Shown piece after piece: positions 8,726 through 17,251 of a stretch of DNA of 64,000 nucleotides. A model generated the notes under the pieces. It was given only the letters and a program-made list of their open reading frames with translations, was not told the origin of the DNA and did no database searches. Made by a program: the position numbers and the translations under genes. The stretch's first letter is position 1. Each line of letters starts with the position of its first letter. The DNA comes from JBFLYO01 sp040756745 (GTDB lineage: Bacteria > Bacteroidota > Ignavibacteria > UBA10030 > UBA6906), in contig JBFLYO010000006.1 of NCBI GenBank assembly GCA_040756745.1, positions 1-64,000 of the forward strand. Reading direction: 5' to 3'.

Positions 8726-9673
8726 ATGGCATCTTCGCATCATAAGCTCATCATTGTTGGTTCCGGCCCGGCGGGACTTACCGCCGCGCTATACGCCGCC
8801 CGCGCGAACCTTTCCCCTGTGGTGTTCGAAGGTATTCAACCGGGGGGTCAGCTGACGATTACAACGGAGGTGGAAAATTACCCCGGCTTTCCTGACGGAG
8901 TCCTTGGGCCGGACCTGATGGAATTGTTCCGCAAGCAGGCACAGAAGTTCGGGTCGCAGTCGCTGTTCAAGAACATCACAAGAGTCGATTTCCGCACCCG
9001 CCCGTTTGCGCTCTGGGCCGACGAGGAGCGATACACTGCCGATGCTGTCATCGTCGCTACTGGCGCGTCGGCGAAACTCCTCAACCTTCCGTCGGAAAAG
9101 GAGTATATGGGATACGGGGTCTCGGCGTGCGCCACCTGCGACGGCTTCTTCTTTAAGGGCCTTGAAGTGGTAGTTGTTGGAGGAGGGGATACCGCGATCG
9201 AGGAAGCAACATTCCTGACGAAATTTGCGGTCAAAGTGACAATTGTTCACCGCCGGAACGCCCTGCGAGCCTCCAAAATCATGCAGGAAAAAGCCTTCAA
9301 GAACCCCCGGATCGCCTTTGCCTGGGAATCGGTCGTGGAGGAGATCCTGGGCAAGGAGGAGGGAGGGAAGAAGAGCGTGACTGGCGTTGCGCTCCGGAAC
9401 GTCAAAAGCGGCGCGCTGACGCATCTCCGGACCGACGGGGTATTCATGGGAATCGGCCACAAACCAAACACGGACCTGTTCAAGGGCCAGCTTGAGATGG
9501 ACGAGGTCGGATACCTCGTAACACAGAATCGCAGCACCCGGACGAACATCCCCGGAGTGTTCGCTGCCGGAGATGTTGCCGATAGCGTGTACCGTCAGGC
9601 CGTGAGCGCCGCAGGCACCGGCTGCATGGCTGCAATCGATGCTGAGCGCTGGCTGGAGTCGCACGGAGACTGA
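8726..9673 (+). CDS. trxB: Thioredoxin reductase
   Basis: 315 residues, the NADPH-dependent flavoenzyme that reduces thioredoxin. The FAD GxGxxG motif is VGSGPAGLTAALYAARA near the N-terminus, the redox-active disulfide is in CATCDGFF (about 134-137), the NADPH motif is VVGGGDTAIEEA (about 152-163), and the C-terminal FAD signature is GVFAAGDVAD (about 278-287). Length matches the low-molecular-weight bacterial class. No thioredoxin gene lies in the window. Confidence 0.95.
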   Translation: MASSHHKLIIVGSGPAGLTAALYAARANLSPVVFEGIQPGGQLTITTEVENYPGFPDGVLGPDLMELFRKQAQKFGSQSLFKNITRVDFRTRPFALWADEERYTADAVIVATGASAKLLNLPSEKEYMGYGVSACATCDGFFFKGLEVVVVGGGDTAIEEATFLTKFAVKVTIVHRRNALRASKIMQEKAFKNPRIAFAWESVVEEILGKEEGGKKSVTGVALRNVKSGALTHLRTDGVFMGIGHKPNTDLFKGQLEMDEVGYLVTQNRSTRTNIPGVFAAGDVADSVYRQAVSAAGTGCMAAIDAERWLESHGD

Positions 9674-9830
9674 CGCAATTCCCGGCGATGTTGGGCCGGC
9701 TGTTCTTTCAAACACTCACGTAGCAGTACAGACAGCAGGGATTATCGCACGTGGATCCTTCCATGCCTGAGTGCGTCTTTGCCCCGGCGCTGCCATGCGC
9801 GAACGATCCTGGTCTTTCTCTGATTCGAAT

Positions 9831-9890
9831 CTCTTCCTCCCTCGCCTCTCGCGTCCCCCCCTTACTCCCTTACTCCCCTACCCCCTACTC
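9831..9890. repeat. Low-complexity island, GGGAGTA type (reverse strand)
   Basis: A polypyrimidine stretch of TTACTCCC / CTACCCCC units sits in the 281-bp gap between trxB and the cytochrome gene. On the other strand it reads as GGGAGTAA/GGGGGTAG units, the same type found at 47455-47540 and inside era. No gene is supported in 9674-9954. Confidence 0.65.
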
Positions 9891-9954
9891 AGAGGCTTTC
9901 CATTTAGTGACTCAAAACCCAGCTACACAATCCACCAACATCAAGGAGGGATGC

Positions 9955-10548
9955 ATGAATCGCAACACAGCTCGAGTAACACTTGTCGGAGTGCTGGTTG
10001 TCGCCGGCATCGCAGGCGCCCTTGCGCAAAAAAACAATGGCGAGATGCAGCGGTTGATCGAACGCGGTAAGATGCTGGTCACGTTCGGCGGGTGCAGCGA
10101 CTGTCACACGCCGAAGATCCTTACGCCGCAAGGGCCGGTGTTGGACACCACCCGCTTGCTCGCCGGGGCTCCCGCAGGTGCAAAGGTGCCGGAGGTTCCT
10201 GCCGGCGTCCTCGGTCCCGACAAGTGGGGGGCCCTCACGACGCCGGATTTGACCACATGGGGCGGCCCCTGGGGGATCAGCTTTGCCCGCAACCTCACGC
10301 CCGATGTCGCGACAGGACTCGGGAGCTGGACGGAGGCAATGTTCATTAAGGCGCTCCGCACCGGCAAGGACATGGGAGAAGGTCGCCCGATTCTTCCGCC
10401 CATGCCATGGGAAGGGATCGGTCAGCTGCCTGACCACGAACTCAAAGCGATCTTTGCGTACCTGAAATCATTGAAGCCGATTAAGAACCCCATCCATGAT
10501 CCGATTCCTCCGCCCGGCGCACCGGCACCTGGCCAGGGAGGAAAATGA
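9955..10548 (+). CDS. Secreted c-type cytochrome, single heme
   Basis: 197 residues with an N-terminal signal peptide (VTLVGVLVVAGIAGALA) and one heme site, CSDCH, near residue 47. The distal Met ligand is probably in 'ILPPMPWEGI'. The pattern of a single CxxCH followed by 'NLTPD...GLGSWTEAMFIKALRTG' is that of class I cytochromes fused or associated with dehydrogenases. A proline/glycine-rich tail follows. The ATG at 9955 follows AAGGAGGG (9944-9951). The next gene, a cupredoxin-like protein, begins 13 bp downstream, suggesting a periplasmic electron-transfer pair. Confidence 0.85.
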   Translation: MNRNTARVTLVGVLVVAGIAGALAQKNNGEMQRLIERGKMLVTFGGCSDCHTPKILTPQGPVLDTTRLLAGAPAGAKVPEVPAGVLGPDKWGALTTPDLTTWGGPWGISFARNLTPDVATGLGSWTEAMFIKALRTGKDMGEGRPILPPMPWEGIGQLPDHELKAIFAYLKSLKPIKNPIHDPIPPPGAPAPGQGGK

Positions 10549-10561
10549 CGTGGGAGGAGTC

Positions 10562-11398
10562 ATGACAGCCACGCGGCTCTTCCACTACGTTGCATTGGCC
10601 GTTCTCGCTGCACTCGTCGTGACGGTTGTCTCGCCGCTTCGCGGTCAACAGGCATACCGGGAGCGTCCTGTGGCCCTCGACGGCACCGTGAAGGGGACAG
10701 TGAAACTCCGCGGGCCGGCGACAGGTGAGCAGTGGGAGCTTGTCACCAAAGACACAGACTATTGCGGGAAGCGGAAGTCGTCGCAGCGACTGCTGGTCGG
10801 GAAGGGCAGCGGGGTGGAGAATGCAGTGGTGTACCTCGAAGCGATTGCCGGAGGAAAGAAGTTTTCCCCCACGGCGCGCGTGACACTTCGTCAGCGATCA
10901 TGCGAGTACGAGCCGCACATCCTGCTCCTCCCCCCGAACGCAGAGCTGGAGATCGTCAACGACGATCCGGTCCTGCACAACGTCCACGCATACGATGTCC
11001 GGCCGGTTCGACGGTCGGTCTTCAACATTGCGCAACCGCTGAAGGGGCAGCGGACGCGACTGGGGGCCGATCAGCTTCGCGGTGAAGGGGAGGTGGTCGC
11101 AACGTGCGATGCCGGACATCCCTGGATGAGCGGTTATGTGTTCAGAATGGCGCACCCCTATTATGCCGTGACAAACCGAAGCGGCGAGTATCTGCTCGAG
11201 AACGTTCCCCCGGGGAGGTACACGCTCAAGATGTGGCACGAAGGGGTGGCGGTCCGTTCCTCTCGCGTCGGTGTCGGAGCTCCGCCGACCGTTGAAGACC
11301 CGTATGAACTCTCGCAAGAGATCTCCGTTGCTCCACGGACGACGTGCACTGCCGATTTCGAGCTCGTGCTCCGAACGCCTGTCTCCGCCTCCGAGTAA
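10562..11398 (+). CDS. Secreted cupredoxin-like protein with CarboxypepD-reg domain
   Basis: 278 residues. An N-terminal signal/anchor (VALAVLAALVVTVVS) precedes a beta-rich domain with putative type-1 copper ligands: His in 'VLHNVHAY' and Cys, His and Met in CDAGHPWMSG. A carboxypeptidase regulatory-like (transthyretin-fold) module follows: 'NRSGEYLLENVPPGRYTLKMWHEG'. The C-HPWM ligand spacing resembles methylamine-utilisation-type and nitrosocyanin-like cupredoxins (inference). The ATG at 10562 was chosen over earlier in-frame starts because GGGAGGAG lies 3-10 nt upstream. Pairs with the cytochrome gene. Confidence 0.75.
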   Translation: MTATRLFHYVALAVLAALVVTVVSPLRGQQAYRERPVALDGTVKGTVKLRGPATGEQWELVTKDTDYCGKRKSSQRLLVGKGSGVENAVVYLEAIAGGKKFSPTARVTLRQRSCEYEPHILLLPPNAELEIVNDDPVLHNVHAYDVRPVRRSVFNIAQPLKGQRTRLGADQLRGEGEVVATCDAGHPWMSGYVFRMAHPYYAVTNRSGEYLLENVPPGRYTLKMWHEGVAVRSSRVGVGAPPTVEDPYELSQEISVAPRTTCTADFELVLRTPVSASE

Positions 11399-11419
11399 CG
11401 CGACCCCTTCACAATTGAA

Positions 11420-11452
11420 GCCGGCCGGGAATCCACCCCGGCCGGCATTTTC
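11420..11452 (+). terminator. Terminator after cupredoxin gene
   Basis: GCCGGCCGGG (11420-11429) pairs with CCCGGCCGGC (11437-11446), followed by ATTTTCT. Confidence 0.75.
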
Positions 11453-11521
11453 TCTCCCGCCACTTTTTCCGAATCCCTGCCGCTTCGTCCTTGGCAGATA
11501 TGATCTTCCTACAGGATCTTA

Positions 11522-11627
11522 TGACATACTGTCAGCACGGATTTCATTGTGCATCCACAGCGGATTCCATAAGACATTGTAGAGGATAGAGTTACACTTC
11601 TAACTGTAGTATGGCACGCTGATTGTA
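11522..11627 (+). promoter_or_regulatory. Possible sigma-54-type promoter and upstream dyad for hsp20
   Basis: TGGCACG-N4-TTGTA at 11612-11627 has the -24/-12 spacing of RpoN promoters but lacks the usual C in TTGC. A perfect dyad TGACA-tac-TGTCA (11522-11534) lies about 110 bp upstream of the predicted start, where NtrC-type activators bind. A second inverted pair TCTTATG/CATAAGA (11517, 11568) brackets the area. No TTGAYT-N17-TATATT promoter is present. The rest of the 301-bp gap holds nothing recognisable. Confidence 0.4.
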
Positions 11628-11699
11628 GCCTTTCTCTTCAGATGACAAAAGATCACTCAACGAAAACCAATAATCAGTTCAACAAGCAGGAGGCAAACC

Positions 11700-12170
11700 A
11701 TGACACTTATTCGCTGGAACCCTGTCCGTGGCCTTTCGGCATTTCCCTCTGATGTGATGAACCTGCAGAAGGAGATCGACCGGATGTTCGACAGCTTCTT
11801 CCGCACGGGTCTGCGGGATGAAGAGGGATCGTTCCCTTCCGCCTGGACGCCAGCAGCGGACATCGCCGAACAGGACGACGCCTACATTGTCACGATGGAA
11901 CTGCCCGGGGTCTCCAAGGATGAAGTGAAGGTCACGCTGAAGGACGACGTGCTCTCCATCCATGGGGAGAAGAAGCAGGAGAAAGAGGAGAAGGAGAAGA
12001 ACTACCGTCGGCTCGAGAGGAGTTACGGCATGTTCGAGCGCTCCTTTGCACTCGGTTCGGCGGTCCGGGGCGATGGCATCGAGGCGTCCTTCAAGGACGG
12101 CATCCTCACCATCACTGTGCCGAAGTCGGACGACGCGAAGGTGAAGCAGATCGAGGTCAAGGTACGCTGA
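11700..12170 (+). CDS. Small heat shock protein Hsp20
   Basis: 156 residues with one alpha-crystallin domain (about 45-150), recognised by 'WTPAADIAEQDDAYIVTMELPGV', 'KDEVKVTLKDDVLSIHGEKKQE' and the terminal 'SFKDGILTITVPKSDD'. It is an ATP-independent holdase that keeps unfolding proteins soluble. The ATG at 11700 follows a strong SD (GCAGGAGG). Lon protease is the next gene after a terminator, a stress-response neighbourhood. Confidence 0.95.
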   Translation: MTLIRWNPVRGLSAFPSDVMNLQKEIDRMFDSFFRTGLRDEEGSFPSAWTPAADIAEQDDAYIVTMELPGVSKDEVKVTLKDDVLSIHGEKKQEKEEKEKNYRRLERSYGMFERSFALGSAVRGDGIEASFKDGILTITVPKSDDAKVKQIEVKVR

Positions 12171-12202
12171 CGGCTGTTTGGAACACGGCCGATTGGCAGC
12201 AG

Positions 12203-12257
12203 GGCGGGCGCACCGGAGAGCGGTGGGATCTCCGGGGAGCGTCCGCCCGTTGTTGTT
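12203..12257 (+). terminator. Terminator after hsp20
   Basis: GGGCGGGCGC and GCGTCCGCCC arms close a long hairpin, followed by GTTGTTGTT. Confidence 0.6.
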
Positions 12258-12306
12258 CCACGTGCCGGTACACGCCATGAACGATGAAGAAGGGAGAGAG
12301 TGAGGT

Positions 12307-14715
12307 ATGCCAAAGAACCGCAAGGAAAATTCCCGTAATGCATTAGCCGTTCCGCAGGCCATGCCCGTTCTGCCGCTGCGGAATTCGGTGTTCTTTCCGC
12401 ACCAGGTGACGCCGCTGACGATCGGGAGAGAAAGCAGCATCCAGGCAGTGGAGGAGGCGGTGCGCGACGAGGGACTCGTCGTGATTGTCGGCCAGACGGA
12501 CGGTGATGTTGACACCCCCACCGAAAAGGACATTCACTGGGTCGGCACCCTTGCCCGCGTCCTGAAGGTGTTCACGCTTGCCGACGGCACCCGCAACGTC
12601 GTTATGCAGGGACTGCGCCGTGTGCAGCTGATCTCCATCCTTCACGTTCAGCCATATTTTCGGGCCGTGGTGCGGGATCTGGAAGGGGGGACGGCCTCTG
12701 GCCTGGAGATCGACGCCATGGCGTCCAACCTCAAGAACCAGTTCAAGAAGGCAGTTGAACTTTCTCCGAATCTCTCGGAGGAGCAGCTTTCCGTGGTGCT
12801 TTCGATGGAGCAGGCGGACGCGATGGCCGACATGATCGCCTCCATGCTCCCGGTGAGCGTGCCGGAAAAGCAGGAGATTCTCGAGGCAGCCGACCTCCGT
12901 CCCCGCCTGGAGCGCCTCACCCTCATCATTACACAGTTGCTGCAGCGGCTCGAGCTGGGGAGCAAAATCCAGTCGGAGGTCCAGGAGGGCATCAACAAGT
13001 CGCAGCGGGAGTATTACCTGCGCGAGCAGATGAAGGCGATCAGGAAGGAGCTGGGGGAGGACGAGGGGAACGTTGAGCTCGCCGAGCTCCGGAAGCGCAT
13101 CGATGCCGCCAAACTGAGCGACGAGGCGCGTGCCGTCGCGGAAAAGGAGTTCACACGGCTCTCACAGATGAATCCGGCATCGGCCGAGTATACCGTCAGC
13201 AGAACCTATCTCGACTGGATCCTGGACCTCCCCTGGAATGTGACCACGGAGGACACACTCGACATTGCGCGGGCGCGGGAGGTGCTTGAACGGGATCACT
13301 ATGGTCTGGAGAAGGTGAAGAACCGGATCCTCGAGTATCTCGCCGTCCGGAAGCTGAAGAACGACATGCGCGGTCCGATCCTGGTGTTCGTCGGTCCGCC
13401 GGGCGTCGGGAAGACGTCACTCGGCCGGTCCATTGCCAATGCGCTGGGACGCAAGTTCGTCCGCATCTCGCTCGGCGGCGTCCATGACGAGGCGGAGATC
13501 CGCGGCCACCGGAGGACGTACATCGGTGCGCTCCCGGGCCGCATTATCCAGGGACTGAAGAAAGCGGGGTCGCAGAACCCCGTCTTCATGCTTGACGAGG
13601 TCGACAAGCTCGGCAGCGATTTCCGGGGGGATCCATCCTCCGCGCTCCTGGAGGTCCTCGATCCGGAGCAGAACTACTCCTTCAGCGACCACTACCTCGA
13701 GGTTCCCTTCGATCTCTCGAAGGTGATGTTCATCGGTACCGCGAACATGATCGAGCCGGTGCCCCCGGCGCTGCGCGACCGGATGGAGATAATCGAGATC
13801 CCGAGCTACGTGGAGCACGAAAAGCTCAACATTGCGCGGACGTATCTCATTCCGAAACAGGTCCGTGAGCACGGACTCGCGCCGGACACACTGACGTTTG
13901 AAGACGATGCCGTGCGGGGGATCATCACGGGCTACACCCGGGAGGCGGGCGTCAGGAACCTGGAGCGGAACATCGCTGCGGTTGCGCGCGGTGTCGCGCG
14001 GGAGATCGCGGAAAAGAATCTTTCTCAGGCAGTCATCCGGAGGGATGCGCTGACGAAATATCTCGGCCAGCAAAAATTCTTCCCCGATGTCGCGGAACGG
14101 ATCAACAGGCCGGGGATCGCCGTCGGCCTTGCCTGGACCCCCGTCGGCGGCGACATCCTGTTCATCGAAGCGACGACGATGAAAGGGAAGGGGAACCTGA
14201 TCCTGACGGGGCAGCTCGGCGACGTGATGAAGGAATCGGCGCAGGCGGCACTCAGCTTCATTGCGGCGAACGCTGTTGAGCTCGGGATCTCGCCCGATTT
14301 CCGTGCGGATCACGACATCCATGTGCATGTCCCGGCGGGTGCGATACCAAAGGACGGCCCGTCGGCCGGCGTGACGATGCTGACGGCTCTCACCTCGCTG
14401 CTGACAGGCCGGAAGGTGCGGAGCGACCTCGCCATGACGGGCGAGATTACGCTGCGCGGGGCCGTGCTCCCGATCGGCGGAGTGAAAGAAAAGGTCCTTG
14501 CCGCGATGCGTGCGGGCATTACCGACATCCTCCTGCCGGAGCGGAACCGCTACGACGTCGAGGAAATTCCGAAGTCGGTGATGGGCGAGCACCAGAAAGT
14601 TACGTTTCACTTCGTCAGGGAGATGAGCGAGGTGATTGCGCTCGCGCTCCTCTCTCCCGAGGAGTCTGCCAAGGCGATCAATGCGCTTGACCTCCATCCT
14701 GCAGAATCGAACTGA
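12307..14715 (+). CDS. lon: ATP-dependent Lon protease
   Basis: 802 residues, normal length for LonA. An N-terminal substrate domain starts with 'MPVLPLRNSVFFPHQV', a coiled-coil region follows (about 190-300), and the AAA+ module has Walker A GPPGVGKTS (about 363-371) and Walker B 'VFMLDEVDK'. The C-terminal protease domain carries the catalytic dyad Ser686 (in PKDGPSAGV) and Lys729 (in GGVKEKVLAA), 43 residues apart as in E. coli. It degrades misfolded and regulatory proteins in the cytoplasm. SD-like GAAGGGAGAGAG precedes the start. Confidence 0.97.
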   Translation: MPKNRKENSRNALAVPQAMPVLPLRNSVFFPHQVTPLTIGRESSIQAVEEAVRDEGLVVIVGQTDGDVDTPTEKDIHWVGTLARVLKVFTLADGTRNVVMQGLRRVQLISILHVQPYFRAVVRDLEGGTASGLEIDAMASNLKNQFKKAVELSPNLSEEQLSVVLSMEQADAMADMIASMLPVSVPEKQEILEAADLRPRLERLTLIITQLLQRLELGSKIQSEVQEGINKSQREYYLREQMKAIRKELGEDEGNVELAELRKRIDAAKLSDEARAVAEKEFTRLSQMNPASAEYTVSRTYLDWILDLPWNVTTEDTLDIARAREVLERDHYGLEKVKNRILEYLAVRKLKNDMRGPILVFVGPPGVGKTSLGRSIANALGRKFVRISLGGVHDEAEIRGHRRTYIGALPGRIIQGLKKAGSQNPVFMLDEVDKLGSDFRGDPSSALLEVLDPEQNYSFSDHYLEVPFDLSKVMFIGTANMIEPVPPALRDRMEIIEIPSYVEHEKLNIARTYLIPKQVREHGLAPDTLTFEDDAVRGIITGYTREAGVRNLERNIAAVARGVAREIAEKNLSQAVIRRDALTKYLGQQKFFPDVAERINRPGIAVGLAWTPVGGDILFIEATTMKGKGNLILTGQLGDVMKESAQAALSFIAANAVELGISPDFRADHDIHVHVPAGAIPKDGPSAGVTMLTALTSLLTGRKVRSDLAMTGEITLRGAVLPIGGVKEKVLAAMRAGITDILLPERNRYDVEEIPKSVMGEHQKVTFHFVREMSEVIALALLSPEESAKAINALDLHPAESN

Positions 14716-14739
14716 GGGGGGAGAGCTTCCCCTGTCCAG

Positions 14740-14773
14740 GCCCCGGCGGACTTCGTCCCGCCGGGGCTTCTTT
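14740..14773 (+). terminator. Terminator after lon
   Basis: GCCCCGGCGG (14740-14749) pairs with CCGCCGGGGC (14758-14767), followed by TTCTTT. Confidence 0.8.
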
Positions 14774-14783
14774 GTTCCAGGGG

Positions 14784-14812
14784 TTGACAGTAACAAGTTT
14801 GTTTAGTATAAT
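14784..14812 (+). promoter_or_regulatory. Promoter TTGACA-N17-TATAAT for sppA operon
   Basis: A full-consensus promoter, TTGACA (14784-14789) and TATAAT (14807-14812) with 17 bp between, starting transcription near 14819. It begins right after the lon terminator. Confidence 0.85.
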
Positions 14813-14858
14813 CTTCTTGTAAATCAATAACTTACGGCTGTCGCCCCGCCCCCATTCC

Positions 14859-15767
14859 ATGACGAAATCAACGAAGTGGTTCCTCGGAATCCTTGCCGTG
14901 CTCGCCATCCTCGCCACGGCGTTCCTCCTGGCTTTCATCTCATTATTGAGCTCAACTTCCGACCGGACGGAAACGGTCACCGTTGGGTCGGGCGACAAGC
15001 TCGCAATCGTTGAGCTCCGGGGCGAGATTGTCTCGCCGGACGAGGTTGTGCGCCAGATAAAGAAGTACCGTGACAGCCGGTCGATACGTGCCATCGTGCT
15101 GCACATCGACTCCCCGGGCGGCGGGGTTGTGGCAAGCCAGGAGATCTATGAGGAGGTACGGAAAGTGCGCGACGGCGGCAAGCCCGTAATCGTCTCCATG
15201 GGCGCGCTTGCCGCAAGCGGGGGGTACTATGTTGCCTGCGGCGGTTCAAGGCTAGTCGCGAACAGGGGTACGCTCACCGGGAGCATCGGCGTGATCTCGG
15301 AGTTTCTGCAGGTCAAGAACGCGCTTGATAAGCTCGGCATTGAAATAGAGATCATCAAGTCGGGGAAGTTGAAGGATGCCGGGGCTCCGACCAGAAAGAT
15401 GAATGATGACGACCGGAAGTATTTTCAGAGTCTGATGGACCGGGTGCATACCCAGTTCATGGAAGTCGTCGAGCGCGAGCGGAGCCTCTCGGCCGACAGG
15501 GTGCGCAGGCTCGCCGACGGGCGCGTGTACACCGGCGAAGAGGCGGTGGCTCTCGGCCTGGTGGATACCGTCGGGACATTTGAGGACGCCGTCCGCATCG
15601 CTGCCGACATCGCCGGGATCCAGGGAGAGCCGGCGATCGTCAGGGAGCGGAAACGCGTTCCCTGGTACGAATCCTTCTTCGGGGAAGCCGGCGCCGCACT
15701 ACGGGAATTGAAGCAGGACCTGCTCAACCGGCCTGTGCTCTCATACAAGTTCACCGGCCCGGAGTGA
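14859..15767 (+). CDS. sppA: Signal peptide peptidase SppA, short form
   Basis: 302 residues, matching the single-domain (36K) SppA that digests cleaved signal peptides in the membrane. One N-terminal membrane segment (WFLGILAVLAILATAFLLAFI) anchors the protein. The catalytic Ser is at about 120 in ALAASGGYYVA and the general-base Lys at about 170 in SGKLKDAG, close to the spacing in Bacillus SppA. The 'DSPGGGVVASQEIYE' loop is also conserved. HU and the zinc-ribbon/TPR gene follow in the same direction with short spacing. Confidence 0.93.
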   Translation: MTKSTKWFLGILAVLAILATAFLLAFISLLSSTSDRTETVTVGSGDKLAIVELRGEIVSPDEVVRQIKKYRDSRSIRAIVLHIDSPGGGVVASQEIYEEVRKVRDGGKPVIVSMGALAASGGYYVACGGSRLVANRGTLTGSIGVISEFLQVKNALDKLGIEIEIIKSGKLKDAGAPTRKMNDDDRKYFQSLMDRVHTQFMEVVERERSLSADRVRRLADGRVYTGEEAVALGLVDTVGTFEDAVRIAADIAGIQGEPAIVRERKRVPWYESFFGEAGAALRELKQDLLNRPVLSYKFTGPE

Positions 15768-15799
15768 CCGAATCTCACATCATATAAGGAGAACCGGCG

Positions 15800-16096
15800 T
15801 TGACGAAGGCTGACATTGTGGACACGATTGCCACTGCAACAGGGCTTACCAAAGTGGAGACGGAAGCAGTGGTGGACGGCTTCATCTCCACCGTCATCAA
15901 CGCGCTGAAGGAGGGGAAAAATATCGAAATCCGCGGCTTCGGAAGTTACAAGGTGAAGAAGCGAAAGGGGAGAGTAGCGCGCAACCCGCGGACGGGGGAG
16001 CAGGTCATGGTGGGAGAACATTGGGTCCCTCTTTTCAAGGTCTCGAAGGAGGTCAAGACGCTGGTCAATGAGAACCTGCAGAAGGGGGCGGTCTGA
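15800..16096 (+). CDS. HU/IHF family DNA-binding protein
   Basis: 98 residues with the complete HU fold: 'MTKADIVDTIATATGLTK', the 'GFISTVINALKEGKNIEIRGFGSYKVKKRKGR' core and the DNA-clasping arm 'ARNPRTGEQV'. The segment 'GEHWVPLFKVSKEVK' replaces the more usual PAHxxPxFKPSK and is slightly divergent. The start is TTG 15800, supported by AAGGAGAA (15786-15793) and the family N-terminus. Its stop codon overlaps the ATG of the next gene by one base (TGATG). It compacts DNA and assists recombination and replication. Confidence 0.93.
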   Translation: MTKADIVDTIATATGLTKVETEAVVDGFISTVINALKEGKNIEIRGFGSYKVKKRKGRVARNPRTGEQVMVGEHWVPLFKVSKEVKTLVNENLQKGAV

Positions 16097-16989
16097 TGGC
16101 GGTTGCGAAGTTGATTTGTGGGAACTGCAGTTCCGTGATTTCTGCCACCGACGCGTTCTGTCCCTCCTGCGGTGCGAAGATCGAGCACAGCGCGGCCCCC
16201 CCGGCGGTCAGGATATGCAGCGTCTGCGGCCACAAAAACGGCTCCGGCGGCGCGTATTGTGAAGCGTGTGGTGCGCGCCTTGCAGGANNNNNNNNNNCTG
16301 GCGCCGACGAGGCGGGGGAGGCAAAGCCTGCAAAAGGGGAGCAGCGGAAGGGACTGCGGCCCGCAACGAAGAAGGAGCGACCGGCGAAGCGAATCGAACC
16401 GTGGCAGGTGATCTCCGGCGTGGCGGTGCTTGCCCTTGTCGGTTACCTGGTCTACTCCGAGATATCGCGGGACCGGCCACCGTCGTTCTCTTCCGGCCCC
16501 CCGGCGTCGGGCCCGCCATTGAACGCACCGCTGCTGAACAGTGCGCCGGCAGGCATTGATCTGGCACCGCTCGAGCGCGCCGTTGCGGCGGCTCCCAATG
16601 ACGCTGCCGCGCTCCTGCGGCTCGCGAATGCCCTGCACGACAACGCTATGCTCCCCCGCGCGATCGATACCTACAAAAAGTATCTCACCATACGGGCGAA
16701 GGACCCGGATGCGCGCACCGACCTGGGGATCTGTTATTTCCAGATGGCGCAGATCGATACGGTGAACGCGTTCGCCCTGCTCCAGTCCGCGGCGCAGGAA
16801 ATGACCCGGGCCCATCAGGACGCCCCCTCTCACCAGCCCTCGGCCTTCAATCTCGGCGTGGTCTATCTCCACATGGGGAAGCTCGAAGAATCCAACAAGT
16901 GGTTCAAGGAGGCTGTGGCACTCAACAAGGACTCCGACCTCGGCAGGCGGGCGCAGAACATTCTGTCACAGCACAGTTTGCCGCAATAA
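16096..16989 (+). CDS. Zinc-ribbon, membrane-anchored TPR protein (contains assembly gap)
   Basis: Two zinc ribbons open the protein: CGNC...CPSCG and CSVC...CEACG. A 10-N gap then interrupts the frame. After it come a charged linker, one membrane segment (VISGVAVLALVGYLVY), a Ser/Pro-rich linker and three TPR units (about 160-290; 'AALLRLANALHDN...', 'DARTDLGICYFQMAQ...', 'SAFNLGVVYLHMGKLEESNKWFKEAV'). The reading frame agrees on both sides if the gap is 10 nt, but the true length is unknown. The layout suggests an envelope scaffold with cytoplasmic zinc ribbons; function unknown. Confidence 0.8.
   Translation: MAVAKLICGNCSSVISATDAFCPSCGAKIEHSAAPPAVRICSVCGHKNGSGGAYCEACGARLAGXXXXGADEAGEAKPAKGEQRKGLRPATKKERPAKRIEPWQVISGVAVLALVGYLVYSEISRDRPPSFSSGPPASGPPLNAPLLNSAPAGIDLAPLERAVAAAPNDAAALLRLANALHDNAMLPRAIDTYKKYLTIRAKDPDARTDLGICYFQMAQIDTVNAFALLQSAAQEMTRAHQDAPSHQPSAFNLGVVYLHMGKLEESNKWFKEAVALNKDSDLGRRAQNILSQHSLPQ
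16288..16297. other. Assembly gap (10 N)
   Basis: Ten N inside the linker between the zinc ribbons and the membrane segment. This marks a scaffold join, so continuity here is not proven by sequence. Confidence 0.99.
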
Positions 16990-17008
16990 CGGAGAGAAAG
17001 GAGGATGC

Positions 17009-17104
17009 ATGCCCAGCGGTAAAAAGCGGAAGCGGCACAAGATGGCGACGCACAAGCGGAAGAAGCGGCTGAGAAAGATGCGGCACAAGAAGAAGAATCG
17101 TTGA
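17009..17104 (+). CDS. mS38/AURKAIP1-COX24-like ribosomal mini-protein
   Basis: A 31-residue, extremely basic peptide (MPSGKKRKRHKMATHKRKKR and then LRKMRHKKKNR). It matches the short DUF1713 / AURKAIP1-COX24 proteins of Bacteroidota and Chlorobiota, relatives of mitoribosomal mS38 and mycobacterial bS22, which bind the small ribosomal subunit (recalled family knowledge). GGAGAGAAAGGAGG at 16991-17004 is a strong SD ending 4 nt before this ATG. The overlapping ATG at 17005 hits a stop after five codons. It is short enough for automatic gene calling to miss. A GC hairpin follows the stop. Confidence 0.88.
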   Translation: MPSGKKRKRHKMATHKRKKRLRKMRHKKKNR

Positions 17105-17115
17105 TGATCATGTGT

Positions 17116-17143
17116 CCCGCCTCGCGTTCATGCGCGGGGCGGG
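17116..17143 (+). terminator. Hairpin after the mS38-like gene
   Basis: CCCGCCTCGCG (17116-17126) pairs with CGCGGGGCGGG (17133-17143) with one T-G pair and a 6-nt loop. No T tract follows, so termination is only probable. Confidence 0.5.
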
Positions 17144-17171
17144 ATGCGATTGCGGAGGCGCGCGCAGTTTG

Positions 17172-17200
17172 TTGATTTTGAGACCCGAACTTCATACCAT
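17172..17200 (+). promoter_or_regulatory. Promoter TTGATT-N17-TACCAT
   Basis: TTGATT (17172-17177) and TACCAT (17195-17200), 17 bp apart, start near 17207, upstream of the YtxH gene. Confidence 0.5.
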
Positions 17201-17251
17201 GACGTGCAGCGTGTGCGCAGCCGACGAACAGAAACTCACACGAGGTCAACC

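Noticed and set aside
12307..14796. Long minus-strand ORF opposite lon (459 codons)
   Set aside because: Antisense shadow caused by high GC at third codon positions; lon has intact motifs throughout.
16096..16989. Frameshift or two separate genes at the zinc-ribbon/TPR locus
   Set aside because: The reading frame agrees on both sides of the 10-N gap and the zinc-ribbon/TM/TPR order is a known layout; the gap only leaves the linker length unknown.
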